Notes: generated from the letters alone by a model not told the origin. A DNA stretch of 64,000 bases from Panulirus ornatus (GCF_036320965.1 NC_092240.1:11785001-11849000), one strand, 5' to 3'. Shown: positions 12,216 to 23,632, counted from the stretch's first letter. Translations and numbers: made by a program.

Positions 12216-12335
12216 GAGTGATTTAGGTGATCAAAAAAGAAAAAAAAAGCTTGTGATTTCGTGAAACATTAAGAAGAACGGATTCAATCAGTCAGCTAGC
12301 CAGTGAGGCACGAAGATCCTTGAGGCAAAAAGCGG

Positions 12336-13266
12336 AACATTTGAGAGCATAAGAATAACTGAGCATCATTGTTTGAGAGCATAAGAATAACTTAGCATCA
12401 TTGTTTGAGAGCATAAGAATAACTTAGCATCATTGTTTGAGAGCATAAGAATAACTTAGCACCATTGTTTGAGAGCATAAGAATAACTTAGCATCATTGT
12501 TTGAGAGCATAAGAATAACTTAGCATCATTGTTTGAAAGCATAAGAATAACTTAGCATCATTGTTTGAGAGCATAAGAATAACTTAGCATCATTGTTTGA
12601 AAGCATAAGAATAACTTAGCATCATTGTTTGAGAGCATAAGAGTAACTTAGCATCATTGTTTGAGAGCATAAGAGTAACTTAGCATCATTGTTTGAGAGC
12701 ATAAGAGTAACTTAGCATCATTGTTTGAGAGCATAAGAATAACTTAGCATCATTGTTTGAGAGCATAAGAATAACTTAGCATCATTGTTTGAGAGCATAA
12801 GAATAACTTAGCATCATTGTTTGAGAGCATAAGAATAACTTAGCATCATTGTTTGAGAGCATAAGAATAACTTAGCATCATTGTTTGAGAGCATGAGAGT
12901 AACTTAGCATCATTGTTTGAGAGCATAAGAATAACTTAGCATCATTGTTTGAGAGCATAAGAGTAACTTAGCATCATTGTTTGAGAGCATAAGAGTAACT
13001 TAGCATCATTGTTTGAGAGCATAAGAGTAACTTAGCATCATTGTTTGAGAGCATAAGAATAACTTAGCATCATTGTTTGAGAGCATAAGAATAACTTAGC
13101 ATCATTGTTTGAGAGCATAAGAATAACTTAGCATCATTGTTTGAGAGCATAAGAATAACTTAGCATCATTGTTTGAGAGCATAAGAATAACTTAGCATCA
13201 TTGTTTGAGAGCATGAGAGTAACTTAGCATCATTGTTTGAGAGCATAAGAATAACTTAGCATCATT
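12336..13266 (+). repeat. 32-bp minisatellite with a 320-bp higher-order unit
   Basis: About 29 units containing tttgagagcataagaataac and ttagcatcattg. Unit variants (agagtaac, agaataac, and one gcatgagagtaac) follow the order 3-5-1-1 across ten units. The same order repeats exactly, so about 12637-12956 and 12957-13266 form a tandem pair with a 320-bp period. No spacers separate the units, so it is not a CRISPR array. Confidence 0.97.
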
Positions 13267-13494
13267 GATCGGGGTAGAATACTGGGTAAACATAGAGAAC
13301 ACAAGGAACCATTCTCGACACGTTGGACCATAATCAGAGCCCAAATATTACTGAAGAGGAGGAAACTGTACTCATATCAGGGAGTTTGAAAGAAGAAAAA
13401 CATTGGAGTTGCGATAGATTTGGGTGTCGGTCGAGAAGAAACATGAATGATATCAAGCAGTGTGAGCCTTACATACCAAGTTCGCCCTTCATCC
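13267..13494. other. Unrecognised stretch between minisatellites
   Basis: Contains one 62-residue open frame (13323-13511, plus) that ends inside the next minisatellite. It resembles no family I know. Probably not a gene. Confidence 0.4.
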
Positions 13495-14153
13495 TGTTGA
13501 AATCTACCTGATATCATCCTCTACACACGTAGTTTCTACTCTCTCCTGTTGATATCTACCTGATGTCATATTCTACACACGTAGTTTCTACTCTTGTCTT
13601 CTTGATATCTACCTGATATCATACTCTACACTCGTAGTTTCTACTCTGTCCTGTTGATATCTACCTGATATCATACTCTACACACGTAGTTTCTACTCTG
13701 TCCTGTTGATATCTACCTAATATCATACTCTACACACGTAGTTTCTACTCTGTCCTGTTGATATCTACCTAATATTATACTCTACACACGTAGTTTCTAC
13801 TCTAACGTGTTGATATCTACCTGATATCATACTCTACACACGTAGTTCTACTCTGTCCTATAGATATAAACCTGATATCATACTCTACATATCATACTCT
13901 ACACACGTAGTTTCTACTCTGTCCTGTTGATATCTGCCTGATATCATACTCTACACACGTAGTTCATACTCTAACCTGTTGATATCTACCTGATATCCTA
14001 CTCAACACACGTAGTTTCTACTCTATCCTGTTGATATCTACCTGATATCATGCTCTACACACGTAGTTTCTACTCTATCCTGTTGATATCTACCTGATAT
14101 CATACTTTACACACGTAGTTTCTACTCTATCCTGTTGATATCTGCCTGATATC
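13495..14153 (+). repeat. 52-bp minisatellite, about 12-13 units
   Basis: Units contain ctgttgatatctacctgata, tcatactctacacacgtagt and ttctactctgtc. Two gatatc sites occur per typical unit. Several units carry point changes, and one has an internal partial duplication near 13885-13905. Confidence 0.96.
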
Positions 14154-14534
14154 ATACCTCCTCCTGCCTACCGTCATATTGTGGTCAGCGTTTGGTCATT
14201 CCCTTGACTGCCTTGAGTAACTTGAGTCCCCTTAGCAATCGCCTCTCCTCCTCCTCTCTCTCTTATTAACTGGCCAATTTCACCTCGTTTCTCGTAGATT
14301 CCCTCCCCACTGAAGCTGCAGATGGTTAGGATATACACACATACACTCCACACAGCTCTGCAGGTTCGCTTCCGTCATGGCATCTTGGTCTGTTTTCGAG
14401 TTAGAACATTGCGTGATCTACCTCCCTACCCCATCACTGTAAGGTAATTCACCGTAAAGTAATTCCTCTCCGGAAGAGCGTGGATGGTAATCACGTAAAG
14501 TGGGCCATTGTCTCCGTCTAGAATATTAGTTACT
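14154..14534. other. No gene seen
   Basis: Unique sequence, CT-rich in part. No credible open frame. Confidence 0.6.
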
Positions 14535-14702
14535 TTATAATTATAGGAGAGAGAGAGGGAGGATAGATAACATAACACTGATAGAGAAAAGGGATTAGAT
14601 ACGATAGATACGATAAGTGATTAGTTGCATTATAATTTTAGGAGAGAGAGGGAGGATAGATAACATAGCATTGATAGAGAAAAGGGATTAGATACGATAG
14701 GT
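14535..14702 (+). repeat. Tandem duplication, unit about 96 bp
   Basis: Two copies of a block containing gagggaggatagataacata and gggattagatacgatag, separated by a short linker. Confidence 0.9.
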
Positions 14703-15285
14703 AATTCTTTCCTGCAGTTGGTAAAAAGGAATCCGAATGGTTCACATGGTGTTGTCGAAGGACCCGAACCAATCACAGGTTGCGAAAGGAGATTTTGACT
14801 CTTGTGTTCTCCATCATCCATATTAAAGAGAATATGACCACCACTTGCTTGCCAGGCCGTATCGTGTGTGAGGCTCACTCGGACGTGAAAGCGTTGGACG
14901 CGTGTGAGCGGATAGGATCATGGACATTTCGCCAGTCGAGTTTGGACGTGTTCTTCTTCAAAAAGAGGCTCGCATAGGGAAATATTCGACCGTGTTGGTC
15001 TACATTCGGCAACAAGGAGATCAGAGAGGGTGTCGATAGGACCAGAAAATCTCGTTGGCTCTTTGATTCATCCAGATGGATTAGGAGGAAGAACGGGGAA
15101 GGGCTTCGACGCCACTGGGGGTCCTCACCCTGTGTGAAATTATCGAACCCGTCTCTGTGGTGTATGCTGAAATCTTCCGCACAGTTTGTGGTTGTGGAGA
15201 GAGCAACGACTTCCCGCGGTAGAAAGTCAAACAGACGAACAGTTGTTACATATTTGGAGGATATCTGTCTACCTATCTATCTTTG

Positions 15286-15289
<4 letters not shown>
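14703..15289. other. No gene recognised
   Basis: Unique, moderately GC-balanced sequence with short open frames on both strands (for example 14780-14977 plus, 14630-14878 minus). None resembles a known family. A divergent exon cannot be excluded by eye. Confidence 0.4.
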
Positions 15290-15360
<71 letters not shown>

Positions 15361-15371
15361 TGTGTGTGTGT
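15290..15371. repeat. (TC)n then short (GT)n
   Basis: TC to 15357, then GT to 15371. Confidence 0.97.
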
Positions 15372-15857
15372 TTACTTAAGAGAGTACATATGTATGTTAT
15401 GTACATTACGCTGCGCATATGTTTGTGTCTCGGTTTAAGCACACTCTCTTGTAATCTTGCGATCGTGTATGCCAAGGTGTGTGTCTGTTCAGGCTCACTG
15501 TAGGCGCACACGTGAGACTGAATGCTTATTAACGTCCTAGGTCATCCGTGTAAACGTCTTTGCTTTGTGCGAAATATATAACACAGCCCATCAAATAACA
15601 GATCACCTCAACGCCTTGACTCCGCGTCTTCCTCTCTCTTGACATACAAGCCCTTGTATATTTCATCAGCAAATATGCATGGTGTAATTAGTAGACGTAA
15701 CTGTAGCAGTTAGCTGTAAAATCAACCATCTTTTGACGTTAACAGCTACAACGCGCGATATCAAGTAATGCTTCCACATTTCAGACCAAGACTCAAACCG
15801 GATATATTGTTTGTTACTGAATGGGCAATTAGTTGCTTACCCACAATGGAGCCAATA
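15372..15857. other. No gene seen upstream of the LINE
   Basis: Unique sequence. The LINE-derived frame opens in its last 90 bases, but those residues do not look like reverse transcriptase, so they are taken as flanking DNA fused to the truncated element. Confidence 0.55.
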
Positions 15858-16934
15858 CTACATGATAGAGTTGATAGAGATGCTCTGTGGAAGGTATTAA
15901 GAATATATGGTGTGGGAGGAAAGTTGTTAGAAGCAGTGAAAAGTTTTTATCGAGGATGTAAGGCATGTGTACGTGTAGGAAGAGAGGAAAGTGATTGGTT
16001 CTCAGTGAATGTAGGTTTGCGGCAGGGATGTGTGATGTCTCCATGGTTGTTTAATTTGTTTATGGATGGGGTTGTAAGGGAGGTAAATGCAAGAGTCCTG
16101 GAAAGAGGGGCAAGTATGAAGTCTGTTGGGGATGAGAGAGCTTGGGAAGTGAGTCAGTTGTTGTTCGCTGATGATACAGCGCTGGTGGCTGATTCATGTG
16201 AGAAACTGCAGAAGCTGGTGACTGAGTTTGGTAAAGTGTGTGGAAGAAGAAAGTTGAGAGTAAATGTGAATAAGAGCAAGGTTATTAGGTACAGTAGGAG
16301 TGAGGGTCAAGTCAATTGGGAGGTGAGTTTGAATGGAGAAAAACTGGAGGAAGTGAAGTGTTTTAGATATCTGGGAGTGGATCTGTCAGCGGATGGAACC
16401 ATGGAAGCGGAAGTGGATCATAGGGTGGGGGAGGGGGCGAAAATTTTGGGAGCCTTGAAAAATGTGTGGAAGTCGAGAACATCATCTCGGAAAGCAAAAA
16501 TGGGTATGTTTGAGGGAATAGTGGTTCCAACAATGTTGTATGGTTGCGAGGCGTGGGCTATGGATAGATATGTGCGCAGGAGGATGGATGTGCTGGAAAT
16601 GAGATGTTTGAGGACAATGTGTGGTGTGAGGTGGTTTGATCGAGTAAGTAACGTAAGGGTGAGAGAGATGTGTGGAAATAAAAAGAGCGTGGTTGAGAGA
16701 GCAGAAGAGGGTGTTTTGAAATGGTTTGGGCACATGGAGAGAATGAGTGAGGAGAGATTGACCAAGAGGATATATGTGTCGGAGGTGGAGGGAACGAGGA
16801 GAAGAGGGAGACCAAATTGGAGGTGGAAAGATGGAGTGAAAAAGATTTTGTGTGATCGGGGCCTGAACATGCAGGAGGGTGAAAGGAGGGCAAGAAATAG
16901 AGTGAATTGGAGTCATGTGGTATACAGGGGTTGA
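15768..16934 (+). CDS. Reverse transcriptase of an RTE-like LINE, 5'-truncated but open (copy A)
   Basis: 388-codon open frame. Residues 1-31 look like flanking sequence. The retroelement part begins around DRVDRDALWKVL (33-44). Visible RT landmarks in order are GLRQGCVMSPWLF (83-95) and LLFADDTALVAD (131-142), which carries the catalytic Asp pair at 135-136. Next come RKLRVNVNKSKVIRYSR and FRYLGVDLSADGTMEAEV in the thumb region. The C-terminus has LYGCEAWAMD, LKWFGHMERM and GTRRRGRPNWRWKDGVKK, typical of RTE-type proteins. A complete element would carry an endonuclease and the RT N-terminus, absent here. The frame is uninterrupted, but without those parts the copy should be inactive. Copies B, C and D of the same LINE lie at 30836, 31571 and 42922. 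The clade is inferred from motif style. Confidence 0.85.
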   Translation: MLPHFRPRLKPDILFVTEWAISCLPTMEPILHDRVDRDALWKVLRIYGVGGKLLEAVKSFYRGCKACVRVGREESDWFSVNVGLRQGCVMSPWLFNLFMDGVVREVNARVLERGASMKSVGDERAWEVSQLLFADDTALVADSCEKLQKLVTEFGKVCGRRKLRVNVNKSKVIRYSRSEGQVNWEVSLNGEKLEEVKCFRYLGVDLSADGTMEAEVDHRVGEGAKILGALKNVWKSRTSSRKAKMGMFEGIVVPTMLYGCEAWAMDRYVRRRMDVLEMRCLRTMCGVRWFDRVSNVRVREMCGNKKSVVERAEEGVLKWFGHMERMSEERLTKRIYVSEVEGTRRRGRPNWRWKDGVKKILCDRGLNMQEGERRARNRVNWSHVVYRG

Positions 16935-17132
16935 CGTGATGTCAGTGGATTGAAGCAAGGCATGTGAAGCGTCTGGGGTAAACCATGGAAAGCTGTGTAG
17001 GTATGTATATTTGCGTGTGTGGACGAGTGTATGTACATGTGTATGGGGGGGGGGGGGGGGGTTGGGCCATTTCTTTCGTCTGTTTCCTTGCGCTACCTCG
17101 CAAACGCGGGAGACAGCGACAAAGTATAAAAA

Positions 17133-17150
<18 letters not shown>
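15858..17150 (+). mobile_element. RTE-like LINE, copy A (5'-truncated, with 3' UTR and A-tail)
   Basis: Runs from the truncated RT through the stop at 16934, a 3' UTR of about 190 bp and a poly(A) tract of about 22 bases (17129-17150). The 3' UTR includes tggggtaaaccatggaaagc, a G-run at 17045-17060 and tttctttcgtctgtttcctt. It ends in the core at 17091-17118 and acaaagtat before the A-tail. A (TA)n array follows immediately. The terminal core is shared with SINE-1. Confidence 0.88.
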
Positions 17151-17228
<78 letters not shown>

Positions 17229-17251
17229 GTGTGTGTGTGTGTGTGTGTGTG
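17151..17251. repeat. (TA)n then (TG)n at the LINE tail
   Basis: TA to 17227, TG to 17251, directly after the LINE poly(A). Confidence 0.98.
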
Positions 17252-17443
17252 ATTTCCTCGTCGGTTTCTGTGTTTGTTTGTTAATTGAAGTGAAAGATCA
17301 AGCTTTTAGGATGTTTTTAAAGCCAGCTTTCAATTCTCTTATTAACATTTAGCAAGAAGTCGATTTTGTTGACGTTAGTAAGAGGCATTTTGGATGTATT
17401 TCGTGGTTTATTATTGCTGTTCGCTATGGTAGGTTCTCCACAC

Positions 17444-17765
<322 letters not shown>

Positions 17766-17808
17766 TGTGACATAATGACTAAAAAAAGCTGTTATCCTTG
17801 CGGAGAAA

Positions 17809-17913
17809 CACTTAGAAACAACACCCGTTGTGTTAGCAACATGCTTAGAAATATATTAATGGCTTAGAAACAACACCCGTTGTGTTAGCAACATACCTCG
17901 AAATATATTAATG
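17809..17913 (+). repeat. Direct duplication of about 52 bp
   Basis: Two copies of a block with cttagaaacaacacccgttg and aaatatattaatgg. Confidence 0.9.
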
Positions 17914-18112
17914 GATTGAATCACTTCAGCTTGGCAGACCCCATCTGGCAGTCATGGATCATCCGGTTCTTATTTCACAGAGTTTTTTTTATCATTTCTT
18001 TTTCGCTGGACGTAGTTGCTTTCGTGGTTATCAGATGCTGTTGGTCAGGGGTGACAGACAAACTGTGAATAACAGTGCGTTGTTATGTTGACGGAAGTAA
18101 TTGATTAATTAA

Positions 18113-18155
18113 TTGGTTAAGTAAGTAAATGAGTAAGTAAGTAAGTGTGTAAGTT
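18113..18155 (+). repeat. Short (GTAA)n-like repeat
   Basis: Imperfect gtaagtaa units just upstream of the 65-bp minisatellite. Confidence 0.7.
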
Positions 18156-18199
18156 AGGAAGGAAGTTTGGTGTTGGTTCTAGAGTTGCTGTGGCAGCTG

Positions 18200-18975
18200 G
18201 TGTTACGGTAAACTCGTCTTGGTATGGCAACTCGTCTCTAGTCTCAGGTTGTTGTCATAGCTGGTCCTGGTATGGCAACTCGTCTCTAGTCTCACATGGT
18301 TGTTATGGCAGCTGGTCGCTGGTCCTGGTATGGCAACTCGTCTCGAGTCTCAGGTGGCTGTTATGGCAGCTCGTTCCTGGTCGCTGGTCCTGGTATGGCA
18401 ACTCGTCTCTAGTCTCAGGTGGCTGTTATGGCAGCTCGTTCCTGGACGCTGGTCCTGGTATGGCAACTCGTCTCGAGTCTCAGGTGGCTGTTATGGCAGC
18501 TCGTTCCTGGACGCTGGTCCTGGTATGGCAACTCGTCTCGAGTCTCAGGTGGCTGTTATGGCAGCTCGTTCCTGGACGCTGGTCCTGGTATGGCAACTCG
18601 TCTCGAGTCTCAGGTGGCTGTTATGGCAGCTCGTTCCTGGACGCTGGTCCTGGTATGGCAACTCGTCTCGAGTCTCAGGTGGCTGTTATGGCAGCTCGTT
18701 CCTGGACGCTGGTCCTGGTATGGCAACTCGTCTCGAGTCTCAGGTGGCTGTTATGGCAGCTCGTTCCTGGTCGCTGGTCCTGGTATGGCAACTCTTCTCT
18801 AGTCTCACATGTTTGTTATGGCAGCTCGTTCCTGGTCGCTGGTCCTGGTATGGCAACTCTTCTCTAGTCTCAGGTGGCTGTTATGGCAGCTCATTGCTGG
18901 TCGCTAGTATGGCAACTCGTGTTGTGGCAGCTCGTTCCTAGTCACTGGTCGCTGGTATGGCAACTCGCCTCATTC
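18200..18975 (+). repeat. 65-bp minisatellite, about 11 units, homogeneous centre
   Basis: Units contain tatggcaactcgtctcgagt, ctcaggtggctgttatggca and gctcgttcctggacgctggt. tatggcaact recurs at 18394, 18459, 18524, 18589, 18654, 18719, 18784 and 18849. Central units are nearly identical, and units on both flanks are shortened or diverged. Long open frames (240 and 213 codons) cross the array because the unit lacks stops in several frames. Since 65 is not a multiple of three, each unit is read in a different frame, which argues against a real protein. Confidence 0.96.
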
Positions 18976-19702
18976 GCTGGTGGTATTCCGACACCACGTC
19001 CCTCCTTCCTGATCCTGCTATGGCAACTTTTTTCCCCGCTCGGTCTCTCGTCCTTTCACGGCAGCTCGTCCCTGGCCGCTGATGCTTGTGAAATGACCTC
19101 TTTATATGCTAACAACGTCCTTGGTTAAGACTCTAATAACGAAAGACTGAGGCGTAGCGACGCGACGGGACGACGATAAAATACCCCCCCCCCCTCCATT
19201 TTCTCCTTGCCCAAGATCCCTCAACCCCAAGGCAGCAGTAGAGATGATTTGATTTTACTTTATCTTTTTTTTTTCGGGGTGGAAACCGCCAGATACATCA
19301 TACTTTTAAGGAATTGACTGATAAGAAATATACCTCCCCACTTCACTTATCACACCCATCGTTAATTAAGTGGCTAATGAGTATGTCAAGTAGACATATG
19401 CTGGTCAAAAACTGTATCGTAAAAATAGGAGAAATATGTCATCTCGTATATTTTCTTTATATACCTTTTTTCCAGAAGGGGTGGCGCTTCGAAAATCATT
19501 TTAGATTTTGCAGGAATTTTGAGCAGCGGTTTCCAAGTCGTGGTACATAATCATCCTTTGGTCTTAGGTTGACGTACACCACTTCCTTTAGTTTTCTCTG
19601 ATCTCACGTTAGTTAGGTAGTTTGGTTTAACGAGGCTGTTCAACTACCAGGGGTCCATTAAGGCAGGCATGGTCAGCATGTATTCGTTAACCTTCATCTT
19701 TT

Positions 19703-19705
<3 letters not shown>
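18976..19705. other. No gene seen
   Basis: Unique sequence with a C-run at about 19184-19194. Short unrecognised open frames only. Confidence 0.5.
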
Positions 19706-19762
<57 letters not shown>

Positions 19763-19808
19763 CTTGCGCTACCTTGCTAACGCAGGAGACAGCGACAAAG
19801 TATAATTG

Positions 19809-19880
<72 letters not shown>
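19706..19880 (+). mobile_element. Isolated LINE 3' tail between two (TA)n arrays
   Basis: About 50 bp of LINE 3' terminus (19759-19810: tttgcttgcgctaccttgct, then aacgcaggagacagcgacaa and agtata) lies between (TA)n at 19706-19759 and at 19811-19880. It is either an extremely 5'-truncated insertion or a remnant left by TA-array rearrangement. Confidence 0.85.
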
Positions 19881-19884
<4 letters not shown>

Positions 19885-20160
19885 AAGTGGTGAATAGTGG
19901 AAGGAGAACAAGAAAACAAATGAGAACAGCAGAAAGGGGAACAGAGAGAGGAGGAAATGTTAACTAGCAAAGTAGAGGTAAAGAGGAGATGGAGTAAGTA
20001 TTATGAAAACGTTGAATGTTAGAGGAAACGTTTTAGATGTAGGGCTGGTTGGGACGAGTAGGTATGCAGAGTGGCGCAACGGATCATTTGGTGAAAAGAG
20101 AAGAGTTGGTGAAAACCTTGCGTAAGAATGAGTGTGGCAAAGCGGCTTTGGTGGCTGAGA
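19881..20160 (+). pseudogene. Possible RTE-like LINE fragment, region before the RT domain
   Basis: Conceptual translation at 20049-20170 contains KREELVKTLRKNECGKAALVAESV, shown here in two parts: KREELVKTLRKNECGKAA and LVAESV. This resembles the EEV.KALxxMKxGKAxGxDG segment that precedes RT in RTE-type LINEs. The Gly-Asp pair is lost and stops lie upstream. The match is short, so this is tentative. Confidence 0.35.
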
Positions 20161-20189
20161 GTGTGGGCGACAGGTTAGGGACGATGTCG

Positions 20190-20870
20190 ACTTCCAAGTA
20201 TCTCACAATAAGATTTCTGCAGCTTATATCCTGCTATATGATATTCTTACTGAGGCTTTACTTTGCTGTTGACCCGTCCAAATTACTATACATTTTCTTG
20301 GGTTGAATTTTATCAACTTTGGAGCCTGCTTCGGTCCCTTGCACGCCGATGCGATGAAATCCTCCTCGCTTTTCACTTTCCTCTTGACCCTTGCGCCAGT
20401 GCAAACTACCCATGTAGGCGTCCATACCTTTCGTCAAGTCACTTTCATAGATCAAGAAGAGCAATGGTCCCAGAACAGAACCATGGGCACTGTGCTGATG
20501 CCCCGAATCCATTTCGAGAAGGTTCACATGACACGCCTTCTTTGTTCTCTTCCATTAAGATGATTTTCTATCCATCGAATGAGTCTTTCCCATACTCCTG
20601 TCTGGTGACCCAGCTCCTTAGAAAAGCCTCCTATGCGTCATAGTGCCAATTGCTCTCCTAGGAACCACCTCGTCTCTCACGTGAGTAGTTTTCTCCTCTG
20701 CAGGAGGTCATCCATATGCTTTCTGGTCATTCTTTTCTAGTGCTTTACGGACCACACTCGTTAGACAGGCTGGTGTGTAGTTCTGCGCCTCTACCCGGTC
20801 TCCTCTTTGTTTCATGTGCCCCCTTTTCCACTCCCAATGCCACTCTCTCTACCAACACGTTGCTGCTTTA
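20190..20870 (-). pseudogene. CR1/L2-like LINE remnant, copy 2 (RT N-terminal half)
   Basis: Minus-strand remnant reading from about 20870 downward. Landmarks in order are KQRGDRVEAQNYTPACLTSV (family form KKGDKxxxxNYRPISLTSV) with RKALEKN, then ERLIRWIENHL, then GSVLGPLLFLIYESDLTKGM at about 20450 (family GVPQGSVLGPLLFLIYINDL), then IKFNPRKCIVIWTG near 20280. Stops and frame changes separate the blocks. The part covered overlaps copy 1 and adds the finger domain that copy 1 lacks. A 90-codon minus-strand frame (20258-20527) covers the SVLGPLLFLIY motif but is not a gene. Confidence 0.82.
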
Positions 20871-21031
20871 AGTGTGAAATTACCTCTTGTGTGCTGTATG
20901 GAGAGGGAGTTTTATACTCTCGTGTGGGTTTGATATATACATATATATCACGTAAGAACTCAATAATGATTTAATAATGATATTGATTTAACCTGAATGA
21001 GATAGTAATTCTCCGCCAACACCAGAGTCAA

Positions 21032-21032
<1 letters not shown>

Positions 21033-21100
<68 letters not shown>
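21033..21100. repeat. (GT)n microsatellite
   Basis: About 34 GT dinucleotides. Confidence 0.98.
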
Positions 21101-21101
<1 letters not shown>

Positions 21102-21278
21102 AGCTTGATCTTGCCTGCGTAGAAGACCGTGAAGTAAAAGCTATCGATCACACGTCTCCTTCGCGGCAGCTGTGTGTGTGAGCCATCACAAGCGAGGATA
21201 TGATTGCTGAGTGTACATCAAGGGAGGAGGAGGAAGACGATGAAGGACGGATCTCTAGGCCCCCCGAGGTGATGCATG

Positions 21279-21280
<2 letters not shown>

Positions 21281-21368
<88 letters not shown>
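21281..21368. repeat. (TC)n microsatellite
   Basis: About 44 TC dinucleotides. Confidence 0.98.
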
Positions 21369-21371
<3 letters not shown>

Positions 21372-21458
21372 AACATGAAAGTCGAGTCAGCAATTAAACC
21401 CGAGAGATAAGAAGAGGGATCCAGGGACGTGGGCAGGATTGATCTCAGATAGATAATG

Positions 21459-21460
<2 letters not shown>

Positions 21461-21524
<64 letters not shown>
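21461..21524. repeat. (TC)n microsatellite
   Basis: TC array with a single TTTC interruption. Confidence 0.98.
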
Positions 21525-21695
21525 GTCGGCTTAACGTTGATAATTTTATTTCCCAAATGAGTATAATTTTTTGCATTTGAAGATTTGTTCTCTGGGTTTC
21601 AAGGGGTGACGATGGCTGAGCAGCGCCCGAAAACCTAGAGAGCAATGGAACGTCCACAGAAACCAGTCTAAACTGGAAGACAAATTAGTGGTTAT

Positions 21696-21795
21696 TATTA
21701 AGGTGTACCTTAAATTATGGTGTACTTAAATCATGGTGTACCTTAAAGATGGTGTACTTTAAATCATAGTGTACCTTAAATCATGGTATTTTTAA
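21696..21795 (+). repeat. Short tandem repeat, unit about 18 bp, 5 units
   Basis: Imperfect units of atcatggtgtaccttaa. Confidence 0.9.
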
Positions 21796-21897
21796 ATCTC
21801 ATTTGGAAGCGAATATTTTCTTAGTTTTCTTAGGATTTCAGTGAAGGTTTTTAAGGTCAAAAGAAATGCTTGATTTTCTTCCTGAATTATGAAGTTT

Positions 21898-21899
<2 letters not shown>

Positions 21900-21979
<80 letters not shown>
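21900..21979. repeat. (TA)n microsatellite
   Basis: About 40 TA dinucleotides with no recognised element at either edge. 21980-22480 holds no recognisable gene. Confidence 0.98.
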
Positions 21980-21982
<3 letters not shown>

Positions 21983-22480
21983 TAAGGGAAGAATGTTTAG
22001 AATCTATGTGTACTACGATTAGATGGGATAATACATTCCCATGTGGGACTTACACGAAAAGTATATTAAGGATGTAATATACATTGACTTGTTTCTTTGA
22101 AGGTATTACTGAGCACATTCAAGAAACACAGACGCTCCTTAACAGTGTTTACAAGAAGAAAAAGAGGTCACCTGAACTGCTCTTAAAATTCTCTTTAAAA
22201 AAAGACTCCCTTTTTGTGGCCCGTTGGGGCTTGTTGTAAATGAGGTCATTAAAAAACTTATAAAATGTCCAACGTAAGGGTCTCTCTTGATGAGGCTTCC
22301 ATTATCTCTGATGCACACGAATCACCACCACATCACCATAGTTAACATCTCTTATCGGCATCTTGTCTTTAGTGTGGTGGAAACACAGTTACATAGATTC
22401 GTAGTTGAACCCAGTTCTCTTTCTGACGCCTTCTCGATTGTTGCCTCGAACTTCTAGATTTAAAGGACTTTTTTTTTTTT

Positions 22481-22648
<168 letters not shown>

Positions 22649-23361
22649 TATAATGCCTTCCACTGACATGGGGATATATGGATGCAATGAGTGATGTTTT
22701 AAACAGCTTCGTAACTCTCGTGTGGGGCAATTTATAATGGAAATAAATCCGTGGGGGTTTTACGCATATGGAGTGTCCTGATCCTACGTAATACTGTGAA
22801 AGCTTTTAAGAATTTCCCCCCCCTAACATGAATCTGTAATGTAACACGACTCTACTTTTAACTCCTTCTGCTATTTTGTTTGGAGGGGAATGTCTTATAC
22901 CTCCTGAAGAGAATAGGAAGTGACATTGTACCATGCCGAGGCATCGTAACGCCAGAGCATCACCAACCACGGTCTTATATAGAGAGATTTCAGGGGATGC
23001 TGCCTGTCAGATCCGCTCCATTAAGGAAGGATCTGGAGGACACGATCGCATTTGCTCTCTCCTCCTCCTCCTCCTCCTTTGCCTCCTCCTGGCTAATAGA
23101 ATCTCTGGAGGTTTCATGGTCTGTTGCCCCGTACATACACGACTGTTGATAAATCACGACAATGTGTCTTCTCGATGCTTTTTGGAGGGTTGAAATGGAT
23201 TCTTGCTGACTTTACGATAGCAGAGGCTCTCTCTCTTAACGCATTTATAGAGGAACAAAGTACCCACAGGACGATGTCTTCAGAGGCAGTATAGATGAAG
23301 TAATTCTATAAAGTGTTTCAAGTACTCGTTTTCTATTTCTTTCTCTTCTAAACCGCTTGTG
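22649..23361. other. No gene recognised
   Basis: Unique sequence with a short (TCC)n run near 23061-23090. Open frames of 86-89 codons on the plus strand end in that CT-rich run and match nothing I know. Confidence 0.45.
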
Positions 23362-23411
<50 letters not shown>

Positions 23412-23473
23412 CGTTATTATCATTATAAATATTATTATTTATTATGATTATTACTATTATTTATTATTATTAG

Positions 23474-23506
<33 letters not shown>

Positions 23507-23516
23507 GTTATTATTA

Positions 23517-23565
<49 letters not shown>

Positions 23566-23573
23566 ATCTATTA

Positions 23574-23607
<34 letters not shown>

Positions 23608-23632
23608 GAATATCTATCATTATTATTATTAT
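23362..23632. repeat. (ATT)n array with interruptions
   Basis: About 250 bp of ATT triplets with scattered single-base changes. Open frames rich in I, Y or N across it are artefacts. Confidence 0.97.

Noticed and set aside
12336..13266. Regular 32-bp repeats as a CRISPR array
   Set aside because: Units are contiguous with no unique spacers, and the surroundings are eukaryotic.
16418..16958. Open frames of 111-158 codons on the minus strand across LINE copy A, and similar ones at copies B and C
   Set aside because: They are antisense shadows of the reverse-transcriptase frame. They recur only because the LINE copies are similar.
18145..18867. 240-codon frame as a gene
   Set aside because: It is carried by a 65-bp tandem repeat read in successive frames, with no start context or homology.
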